Below, in pieces: positions 48,601 to 58,650 of a DNA stretch of 64,000 nucleotides; position 1 is the first letter of the stretch, and every line of letters begins with the position of its first letter. The position numbers and the translations under genes are program-made. The notes under the pieces are model-generated. The model saw only the letters and a list, made by a program, of their open reading frames with translations. It made no database searches and was not told where the DNA came from. Source of the stretch: Solea solea (taxonomy: Eukaryota > Chordata > Actinopteri > Pleuronectiformes > Soleidae); contig NC_081144.1 of NCBI RefSeq assembly GCF_958295425.1, positions 6,363,186-6,427,185 on the forward strand, read 5' to 3'.

Positions 48601-51149
48601 TCAATCAAAAAAGTCATAGTATAGTATGTCGTCCAAAAACAGTCAAAAAAGTCATATTATAGTATGTCGTCCAAAATGAGACAAAAAAGTCATAGTATAG
48701 TATGTCGTCCAAAATCAGTCAAAAAAGTCATAGTATAGTAAGTCGTCCAAAATCAGTCAAAAAAGTCATAGTATAGTACATCGTCCAAAAACAGTCAAAA
48801 AAGTCATAGTATAGTATGTTGTCCAAAATCAGTCAAAAAAGTCATAGTATAGTATGTCGTCCAAAATCAATCAAAAAAGTCATAGTATAGTATGTCGTCC
48901 AAAATCACCTAAAAAAGTCATTGTATAGTATGTCGTCCAAAATCAGTCAAAAAAGTCATGGTATAGTATGTCGTCCAAAATGAGACAAAAAAGTCATAGT
49001 ATAGTACATCGTCCAAAATCAGTCAAAAATGTTATAGTATAGTATGTCGTTCAAAATTTGTCAAAAAAGTCATAGTATAGTATGTTGTCCAAAATGAGAC
49101 AAAAAAGTCATAGTATAGTATGTCGTCCAAAATCAGTAAAAAAAAGTCATAGTATAGTATGTCGTCCAAAATCAGTCAAAAAAGTCATAGTATAGTATGT
49201 TGTCCAAAAACAGTCAAAAATGTCATAGTATAGTATGTCGTCCACAATCAATCAATAAAGTCATAGTATAGTATGTCGTCCAAAAACAGTCAAAAAAGTC
49301 ATAGTATAGTATGTCGTCCAAAATGAGACAAAAAAGTCATAGTATAGTATGTCGTCCAAAATCAGTCAAAAAAGTCATAGTATAGTATGTCGTCCAAAAT
49401 CAGTCAAAAAAGTCATAGTATAGTATGTCGTCCAAAATCAGTCAAAAAAGTCATAGTATAGTAAGTCGTCCAAAATCAGTCAAAAAAGTCATAGTATAGT
49501 ATGTCGTCCAAAATCAATCAAAAAAGTCATAGTATAGTATGTCGTCCAAAATCACCTAAAAAAGTCATAGTATAGTATGTCGTCCAAAATCAGTCAAAAA
49601 AGTCATAGTATAGTATGTCGTCCAAAATCAGTCAAAAGAGTCATAGTAAAGTATGTCATCCAAAATCAGTCAAAAAAGTCATAGTATAGTATGTTGTCCA
49701 AAATCAGTCAAAAAAGTCATAGTATAGTATGTCGTCCAAAATGAGACAAAAAAGTCATAGCACATTATGTCGTCCAAAATCAGTCAAAAAAGTCATAGTA
49801 TAGTATGTCGTCCAAAATCAGTCAAAAAAGTCTGAGTATAGTATGTCGTTCAAAATGAGACAAAAAAGTCATAGCATAGTATGTTGTCCAAAATCGGTCA
49901 AAAAAGTCATAGTATAGTATGTCGTCCAAAATCAGTCAAAAAAGTCATAGTATAGTATGTCGTCCAAAATCTGTCAAAAAAGTCATAGTATAGTATGTCG
50001 TCCAAAATCACCTAAAAATTTCATAGTATATAGTATGTCGTCCAAAATCTGTCAAAAAATGTCATAGTATAGTATGTCGTCCAAAATCAGTCAAAAATGT
50101 CATAGTATAGTATGTTGTCCAAAGTGTGAAAAAATGGGATAGTTTATGTTGTCCAAAATTTGACAAAAATGTCATAGTTTAGTATGTTGTCCAAAATCAG
50201 TGAAAAATGTCATAGTATAGTATGTTGTCCAAAATCAGTGAAAAAAGTCATAGTATAGTATGTCGTCCAAAATCCGTCAAAAATTTCATAGTATAGTATG
50301 TCGTCCAAAATCAGTCAAAAAAGTCATAGTATAGTAAGTCGTCCAAAATCAGTCAAAAAAGTCATAGTATAGTATGTCGTCCAAAATGAGACAAAAAAGT
50401 CATAGTATGGTTTGTCGTCCAAAATGAGACAAAAAAGTCATAGTATAGTATGTCCTCCAAAATGAGACAAGAAAGTCATAGTATAGTATGTCGTCCAAAA
50501 TCTGTCAAAAAAGTCATAGTATAGTATGTTGTCCAAAATGAGACAAAAAAGTCATAGTATAGTATGTCTTGCAAAATCAGTAAAAAAAGTCACAGTATAG
50601 TATGTCGTCCAAAATCAGTCAAAAAAGTCATAGTATAGTATGTTGCCCAAAATGAGACAAAAAAGTCATAGTACATTATGTCGTCCAAAATCAGTCAAAA
50701 AAGTCATAGTATAGTATGTCGTCCAAAATCAGTCAAAAATGTCATAGTATAGTATGTTGTCCAAAAACTGTCAAAAATGTCACAGTATAGTATGTCGTCC
50801 AAAATCAATCAAAAAAGTCATAGTATAGTATGTCGTCCAAAATCACCTAAAAATTTCATAGTATAGTATGTCGTCCAAAATCTGTCAAAAAATGTCATAG
50901 TATAGTACATCGTCCAAAATCAGTCAAAAATGTTATAGTATAGTATGTCGTCCAAAATGTTACAAAAATGTCATAGTTTAGTACATCGTCCAAAATCAGT
51001 CAAAAATGTTATAGTATAGTATGTCGTCCAAAATGTTACAAAAAAGTCATAGTATAGTATATCGTCCAAAATCAGTCAAAAATGTCATGGTATAGTATGT
51101 CGTCCAAAATCAGTCAAAAATGTAATAGTATAGTATATCTGTCCAAAAT

Positions 51150-51240
51150 AACCCTACCTGTAAGCGGTGGGATTCGAACCAGTGTCCCTTATAGGCTGGT
51201 TCTGAATGGGAGCGTCACAAACCACGTCCACGACCACGTA
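51150..51240 (-). mobile_element. tRNA-like module in minisatellite, copy 3, truncated
   Basis: The B-box side matches copies 1 and 2, but the module breaks off after cacaaaccac and runs through cgtccacgaccacg back into the satellite, so the A box is lost. It is a decayed copy. Confidence 0.65.
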
Positions 51241-52376
51241 TGTCGTCCAAAATCAGTCAAAAATGTCATAGTATAGTATGTTGTCCAAAGTGTGAAAAAA
51301 ATGTGATAGTTTATTATGTTGTCCAAAATTTGACCAAAATGTCATAGTTTAGTATGTCGTCCAAAATGTGAAAAAATGTCATAGTATAGTATGTCGTCCA
51401 AAATCAGTCAAAAAAGTCATAGTATAGTATGTTGTCCAAAATCAGTCAAAAAAGTCATAGTATAGTATGTCGTCCAAAATCAGTCAAAAAAGTCATAGTA
51501 TAGTATGTCGTCCAAAATCAGTCAAAAAAGTCATAGTATGTCGTCCAAAATCAGTCAAAAAAGTCATAGTATCGTATGTCGTCCAAAATCAGTGAAAAAA
51601 GTCATAGTTTAGTATGTCGTCCAAAATCAGTGAAAAAAGTCATAGTATAGTATGTCGTTCAAAATGAGACAAAAAAGTCATAGTATAGTATGTCGTCCAA
51701 AATCAGTGAAAAAAGTCATAGTATAGTATGTTGTCCAAAATCAGTGAAAAAAGTCATAGTATAGTATGTTGTCCAAAATCAGTCAAACATGTCATAGTAT
51801 AGTATGTCGTCCAAAATCAGTCAAAAAAATCATAGTATATAGTATGTAGTCCAAAATCAGTCAAAAAAGTCATAGTATAGTATGTCGTCCAAAATCAGTC
51901 AAAAAAGTCATAGTATAGTATGTCGTCCAAAATCAGTGAAAAAAGTCATAGTATCGTATGTCGTCCAAAATCAGTGAAAAAAGTCATAGTATAGTATGTC
52001 GTCCAAAATCAGTGAAAAAAGTCATAGTATAGTATGTTGTCCAAAATCAGTGAAAAAAGTCATATTATAGTATGTTGTCCAAAATCAGTCAAAAATGTCA
52101 TAGTATAGTATGTCGTCCAAAATCAGTCAAAAAAATCATAGTATAGTATGTCGTCCAAAATCAGTGAAAAAAATCATAGTATAGTATGTCGTCCAAAATC
52201 AGTCAAAAAAGTCATATTATAGTATGTCGTCCAAAATTTGACAAAAATGTCATAGTTTAACTGCAAAATAATTTCCACTTACACATGAATGGGAAACGGT
52301 CCAAAGATGGAGAAAACCACACAGAGGGCTTGTGAGTCTCTCTGCATGGAATTGTTATTATTCCACCCAAAACTTT

Positions 52377-53227
52377 GCCGTGTAACTCCTCCCAAAGTTT
52401 TGAGAAAAAACCCACACATGTTATATCAACGTGCGGCATGATCGGGAATGGTGTGCTATGACTTTTCTAAGTGTTTCGAGTAACCATGGCCACAAAAATT
52501 GCAAAAAACTGCAAATTATTTCCACATACACATGAAAGGGAGACGGAGGGGCGTGTGAATCTTTCTCTCTCTCTCTTCCCTTTAAAACTTGGTGTTTTAA
52601 AGGTTGATTCCACCAAAATACCACTTTGTCTAAATACTTCAAGTTTTAAAGTGTTACTCCTTTACCAGCAAATGTCCTGCAGCCGACAACATCGGCAGCA
52701 AGAACAGCAGGCACACTGGAAATTTCCCCCCGGAATTTTCTAGTTTGGTTTGTGAGCTTTCAGCAGCTCCCACATTTACATTTGTGACAAACGGGTGTGA
52801 ATTGACAGAGAAATCACAGTTTTAAAATCACCCTCGCCTTGATTTTTCCAAAACTCCAAAGCAGAATTTCAACATGGGCGTGAATGAGAGCTTTGACCAG
52901 AACCTGCAAGTCATATGAAAATGAAAACAACACACAGGGTTAGACGACAACCATAGCTACGTATTGATGTGAAATGTTGTCTGTGTAGGTTTGAAATTGT
53001 GGGCAGAAGAAGAGTTTGATACAAACACGTGTGTATTTTAAAGTATGACGACACTGTGACGCTCCAAAGTGGGCTTAGTTTTTCTCCTTCTTTCGACTGT
53101 TTCCCCAATTACAATTACTCGAAAGTCTTATAAAAAAAAGTCATAGCACACCATTCCCGATCAAGCCGCACGTTTGGATAAAACATGTGTCCGGGTTTTT
53201 TAAAAACTGTGGGAGGAGTTACGACGG
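52377..53227. mobile_element. 851-bp element with ~90-bp inverted repeat ends
   Basis: The left arm 52377-52467 (ccgtgtaactcctccc ... gatcgggaatggtgtgctat) is matched in reverse complement by the right arm 53132-53227 (atagcacaccattcccgatc ... gggaggagttacgacgg). The interior has no open frame of note. This suggests a non-autonomous DNA transposon or an inverted duplication. Its right arm carries aaaaaagtcatag, identical to part of the minisatellite unit. A separate direct repeat pairs 52260-52303 with 52507-52547 (aatttccac...acacatgaa). Confidence 0.6.
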
Positions 53228-53662
53228 AGGAGGAAACAGAATAAACGCAGTACGAACCTGAAATACCTTCTAATTTGACTGTACGTTGATTTAAATGAGG
53301 GAAATGTCAACACAGATAATGAGTTAGTGAGGATTCCCCATGACTCTCTCGCTCTCTCTCCCCCTCGCTCTCCCCCCCCCGTCTTGTATGTGATTGGCTG
53401 CTGTGAAAACACGCCTCCCTCTATAGAGGACGAACGAAGTTGGCTGCTGAGTGTCTTGAGTGTTTCATTTCACGGGCCACAGCACAGAGGGATTTTCTCA
53501 TAAAAGACAAACAAAACCGATGTTTAGGACTTAAATGCAGGTTTAGGACGAAATCCACAGACTTAGAAACAAGAAGAAGAAGAAGAAAAAGAAGAAGAAA
53601 GACAGGAGGGAAGAGATACCTGGGATAGTCCTCAGTCTGGATCGGCTCACCTTGTTCCAGAG
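53228..53662 (+). promoter_or_regulatory. Presumed tnfrsf9 promoter and 5' UTR
   Basis: This is the gene-free stretch between the inverted-repeat element and the tnfrsf9 ATG. It has a pyrimidine-rich tract at 53343-53382 (ctctctcgctctctctcccc) and a purine-rich (GAA)n tract at 53570-53600. No TATA box was recognised with confidence. Confidence 0.3.
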
Positions 53663-54852
53663 ATGGCTTTATCATCGTTAACCACAAGGCTGGAAAAAGC
53701 TCAGACGCACATGGCTGTGATGATGTGGGTGATGGCTCTCACGCTGCTCCTGCAGGGCTGCTGCCTGTGCAGTCGTGGACAAACCGCCACAGGATGCATG
53801 AAGTGGACCGTGGATGGAGAGAACGTTTGCTGTGATGCTTGTCATCCAGGTGAGTCATAAGACCTTTAGACCTTCAGACCTTTAGACCTTCAGACCCTGC
53901 TGTATGGGCAGTGTGTGCACGATAACTGCAATTATTAATGACTGTCCCTGCCTGGATGACCTGTCTGTGTGTATTGTTGTTGTTGTTGTTGTTATAAAAT
54001 AAAAACAATGAATAAAATAAACGGAAAGGAACAACATGTGAATATGTTATTAATATAATACAAATCAGCTTGTGTTTAGCCTTCAACATCTCCAGTGGAG
54101 CCTGTTTTAAAGTGTTCATTTCACCATGCTGTACATCTGTGGATATAAATAATATTCCAGTCAATGGTGGTTTCCTGTCACCAATTGTAGTTTCAGTGGT
54201 TTTTCAGCTAATACCACAACAAAGAGATAAGACATGGATGATTCAACTGTCACCTCAAATCAGTTGGAGTTGTTAAATGTACTTGTATGCAGCACAGCAG
54301 CATGGTTTTAATACATGCAGGTGTTTTCTTCCAAACCTGTAAAGTCTCCAACACCACAGGTTTGGTGTCACACTTGAACTCTCGTTTCCTCGCGATTTGA
54401 GGAACTTTGTTAATCTTTTTGTTAATCTCATTAAAACAGCTGTTCTCTGTGTTTGCAGGAAACCGCCTCATTAAAGCCTGTGGTCCCAACGCAACAGACC
54501 TCTGCAAGCCCTGCGAGCCCGGGACCTTTTCAACCGACCGTTTGAACAACGTCTGTCCCACGTGTAAACAATGTGTAGGTATGTTAGTGTATCCCCACGG
54601 ATGTATTTCTCCAGTTATGTGCAATCGGACCATCTTGTAGAGCTCTCCCTTTTTATGTCTCGGAATGTTTAGGTGCCCAGGTCCTGGTGAAGGAGTGCAC
54701 AGCTACAACAGACACCAAGTGTGGCTGTGAAGAAGGACTCACCTGTGGCAACAAGGACTGTTCCTTCTGTGTGAGGAAGTGCAAGAAGGGCTACGAACCT
54801 ACAGCGGATCGTAAGTAAAACCGACTCGCTCCACATGACCTTTGCATGTGCG

Positions 54853-54891
<39 letters not shown>

Positions 54892-55687
54892 GCACTAGAT
54901 AAGTAAACTGAGTGGGTTTTTCTGCAGGTTCTTGCCGACCGTGTCCAGATGGAACCTTCAATGACAAACCTAATGAGAAGTGTAAACCCTGGAAAACCAA
55001 GTGAGATCTGGCTCTTTTTGCCGTTGTTGCTGTACTGATTTGATAAAAGATGAATACATGGGAAACTTATCTTTTTCATTTTCTTAAGGTGTCAACACCC
55101 AGGTGAACACATTGTGGCCGAGGGAGATACAATAAAAGACATTCAATGTGCTAACAGTACAGTTAGTCTAGTGCATAATAAACCCCCATCTGGTAAGGCT
55201 CTAATTATTATATTCTTTTGCTTGTTTTCATGTATTTGAAGCCAGTCTTAATTTCTTGCTGTTCTCCATCACCTACGACAGAACCCGTCTGGCCTTATCT
55301 GGTTGTGTTTGTGCTGATCGGCCTGGCACTGGTCGCCTTCAGCGTCAGCAGCTTCATTGTGGTCTTGAAAAACAAGAAAAGACAGAAGACAAAAAAGGCG
55401 CCCACAAACCCGCCGATCATCAGAACCCCGACAGGTAAATATTTCTCTTTGTTTACTCTTCGTTTACTCTTGTTCATTTCTTTATTATTCTTATATATTG
55501 ATCTGATGATTCTGAAGTCACGCGGCAAAATGTCTAATTTGTCCTTTTTTTTTTTTCTTTTTTTTTTTTAGATGATCCTACAACATTAATAGCAATCGAG
55601 TGCAGTTTTCATGAAGCTCAGCAAGAACAAGGCGGCAGCTCAGAGTCAGTGGACTCCAAGGACTCCTCACATCAGCTCATTGCATGA
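53663..55687 (+). CDS. tnfrsf9: TNF receptor superfamily member, most likely TNFRSF9 (4-1BB/CD137)
   Basis: Seven exons join in frame to 296 aa: 53663-53849, 54459-54578, 54673-54810, 54928-55000, 55089-55192, 55282-55434, 55572-55687. A second ATG at 53711 starts a better signal peptide ([20 protein letters not shown]). The ectodomain has cysteine-rich repeats ([56 protein letters not shown]). The transmembrane helix is 213-236, followed by [10 protein letters not shown] and a tail of about 60 residues without a death domain. AQQE at 274-277 fits the TRAF2-type (P/S/A/T)x(Q/E)E motif. The CxxC...GTFND...CKPW layout resembles mammalian 4-1BB, a T-cell co-stimulatory receptor. Other death-domain-free members encoded at 1p36 (TNFRSF4, 18, 14) remain possible. 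It converges with the CCDC50-like gene. Confidence 0.75.
54857..54886 (+). repeat. (CA)n microsatellite in tnfrsf9 intron 3
   Basis: About 15 CA units between exons 3 and 4 of the receptor gene. Confidence 0.9.
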
Positions 55688-58650
55688 ACGAAGAGCAGGC
55701 AAGAAAAGCCTCACTGCAACATGTTGTAATCGAACCATGGATAAGAGCCTGATTAGCCACTTTGTCCTAAGATAATGTTACGGGCAACATTGTTGCTCTG
55801 TTATTACGCCAAGATGCAATTTTAGTAAGCAGGAAACATACACATGGGAGGGGAGGGGAATTCTGAAAGGGACCAAAACAAAGTGGGACTATTCGTCTAT
55901 TCGTCATGTAAATTATGTTGTTCCCCCTATTCAAATGAGCTTGAGAGAAGAGTAGTCTTAAAATAGCAATGGAAGTTTCAAATCATCACAGTTTGACATT
56001 AGATAACAATAGCACATTCATTCCCAGAGCAGGCTGGGTACAGAGGTACATCCTGGACAAGGCCGCCAGATGAAGAGTGGGTGGGGGGGGGGAAGGAAGA
56101 GTAACAACACAATACTTCTTTGGAACTACTATCAAATGAAGGAAATGAAGGAGTTATTAGCAAGTCTGCATAGTTTGAATGAGTGAGAATCAATTCCACG
56201 CTGTACAGTGTGTGTGTTACTGTACAGCGCAGGTGGGAGTAAAAAAGGAAAAAAAAGAAGAAAGACAAATGAAACCTAATGCTGAGCCCACACATTGTGT
56301 CCAAAATAGATTTGTTGTTTTACTAAAGTTCCAGCGTTCAACCAAGTGTTTACTGATCTGTTTCATTTTGTTTTCGTTGCAGCAGCAGCAGCAGCAACTT
56401 TGTTGTGTGAATGACTTAATTTATCAGGGAGTCTGTTGTAGTTCTTTTTTTTTTTTTTTTTACATCGTCTATGAATTGTATTTGCTTTGTGTAAAGATAA
56501 AATGGCTTTGTTAGATGCTGCCGTAAACACAGCTGCCACACTGAAAAGAAAAAGAAAGCAGGCTACACTGTACAGTCCCGACCACTCTACAATGTCTTGA
56601 TTTATTAGAGTGACAATGTCCAGTGAATGGAATTCCCTTTTTTTTGTTGTTGTTATATATCAACCGTGAAACAAACGCACCAGTATGTCTGCAGTGTGTC
56701 GAGTAACAGGGACAAGTTAGGTTAAAGTTCAGCAGCTCTATTGTCAAGTTCAGACACGTCTCTTGAGCAAGAGCTTGACAATGGTGTGCGCTGTGTCCCG
56801 TGTTATGGAAATGAATTCAGATGTGATTCATCACGCACTCATTTGGCATTCCTATTAAATGCATCAGACAGATGGGAAAGCCTCGTGTTAAACACAATGA
56901 CACCAGTGACTAAAGAAATGAAAATGAGGCTCAGTGGTCATGTGGAAACCCCCCCACTGCCCTGTGTGCTCCCTTTTACTTTTGCTTGACTTATGTCACA
57001 GTTGGAGTGGGCAGCCAGATCAGACCAAGTGGAACTTTTTTTTATTTTTGTACAGTACTTATTCTCTGAAGTGTAGCAGGCATATTTTCTTTTTCAACTG
57101 TAATGGAAAATTTGAGTAACTATGTTACGTGTGGGCTCACACTGAGTGCGAGCCCACACCTATAGTGACGATGTTTATGAGTCACACGTTGGGTCTGGTG
57201 GGAGACCACAAAGATCATGAGTGACTTGTCAACACAGCGAGGAGGAGGAGAAGAAGAAGGAGGAGGAGTAACAGCAGACTGACAGAGGCAATAGAGTTTA
57301 ATCTTATAAACTGAAGCACTTTTCTTATTTCACCTGTCAAATTATAACCAGTTGCCGTTTGCCATCGATACTTTTTTATTATGCTGAACACTGGATTACA
57401 CTGTGCCACATGCATTTGTTTACATGGTAGTATTATGAAATTTTTAAACAACCAATAAAAAAATAGATATATTTTTTAATTTGTTGCACTTTTTTTTGTA
57501 ACAGATTAGTTGCATTGATAGTGGTCCACCACTGAAGTGTCATATTTCATTTGTGGAGAAAGAAAAACAAAGAAAAAGGAAGTGAGTAAATCAATCAGGG
57601 GTAACATGAATATACAAAATAAACTCAGTAATAAAGGACAACAGAAAAGTCATGAGTGTCAAAATGAAATCCTTGTTAAAGGACGATTCCTGTGCATCTG
57701 ATAAAACCCGCTTCTGAACCGCTCACTCGAGTGGGTTTATATCATGCATCTCTACGCTCAGTGAGTGAAGCAGGTGTCCTCATGTGACCTACTGTGCGTG
57801 TTGAAATCCAGGAAAGCGATAAGAAGCAACCGTCTAATTGACTTCCAAATAACACACGTCAGTACCAGGATGTGTGATTCTACATTTCAGATAACCACTG
57901 TCATTTGGTTGTTTTGATTACCAGCGAATTTCATTAGTGTTTAAATAAGAAATAAATTCCTGTATTGATTGTCGTAGTGCTACTGTAAACATGACGGGAG
58001 GAGAACGAACATGGCTATAAATGTCTTGACTGACTCACATCTCTTAGGTTCAGAGGTTATCAGAGTTATGTGCTCTCATCGCATTTAGTCAATTGTTGAA
58101 CTACGGGTGAATAATAAACACTTCCTCAAAGAATGCATCTCAGGGCGTAAACCAAATCCAAAAGTCCCTACAGAAATTACACTACATTCACACTAAACTA
58201 AAATTACCACAAGGAAACATTCAATCATTCATTAGACCTTTGACACGTCCTTTCAGTTTTCCTTGACAGAATAAACCAAGCACACTTTGCAGAAATACCC
58301 GCTGCTCTATGAACACATACGTGAACAAACAGGACACTTTGGATATTGACATATAAACATACTGAGAATCTAAGTAAAGAAACAAATAAAGGGTAGAATT
58401 ATAAAAAAAAATGTTTAAATTAAACACTCAACACTGAAAATTAAAAAAAAAGGAAATACTTCAATAAACCCCGGCTTTCCTGTGAGAATTATAAAGGCTT
58501 GAGACCAAAGTGATGTCATTATTCACTTCTGTCAGTTCTTTGTGCCACTGATCTAAAGTGCTAATGGGAGCGAGCAGTAAAACTGTGTTCTGACTAGTAA
58601 TATTCAACCTTCCGTACTTGTACTCCCAACAGGATACTGTGCTCTCGACA
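55688..58650. other. Intergenic region between convergent tnfrsf9 and ccdc50-like genes
   Basis: This stretch probably contains the tnfrsf9 3' UTR (AATAAA at 57454-57459) and the 3' UTR of the minus-strand gene. No exon of either gene and no other gene was recognised. It contains a perfect 10-bp stem hairpin at 57129-57159 and a (GGA/GAA)n tract near 57240-57270. Confidence 0.5.
57129..57159. other. Perfect hairpin, 10-bp stem, 11-nt loop
   Basis: GTGTGGGCTC at 57129-57138 is exactly complementary to GAGCCCACAC at 57150-57159. It probably lies in the 3' UTR or 3' flank of tnfrsf9. Function is unknown. Confidence 0.6.

Larger units (their letters stand above)
41141..52259. repeat. 11.1-kb minisatellite, 38-bp unit, about 285 copies
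   Basis: The core of each unit is tagtatgtcgtccaaaat, followed by a variable part and then gtcatag. The period of 38 bp was counted between successive gtcgtcc motifs. In 41.14-44.14 kb most units have the variant atgtgacaaaaatgtcatagttt; from 44.3 kb onward most have atcagtcaaaaaagtcatagtat, with atgagacaaaaaagtc scattered in both. Blocks of several units recur, for example 45105-45330 again at 48105-48330. Three units are interrupted by a tRNA-like module. Because 38 is not a multiple of 3, the open frames seen inside (FWTTYYTMTF repeats) are periodic artefacts and not genes. Confidence 0.98.

Noticed and set aside
41296..51276. Open reading frames inside the minisatellite (for example 41296-41508 and 44106-44330)
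   Set aside because: They are products of a 38-bp period that cycles through all three frames every 114 bp. They have no splice or family support, and the 44106 and 45436 frames simply cross the tRNA-like module.
41141..52259. CRISPR-like array
   Set aside because: The whole 38-bp unit is repeated with point variants and no unique spacers, and the host is a vertebrate. It is a minisatellite.
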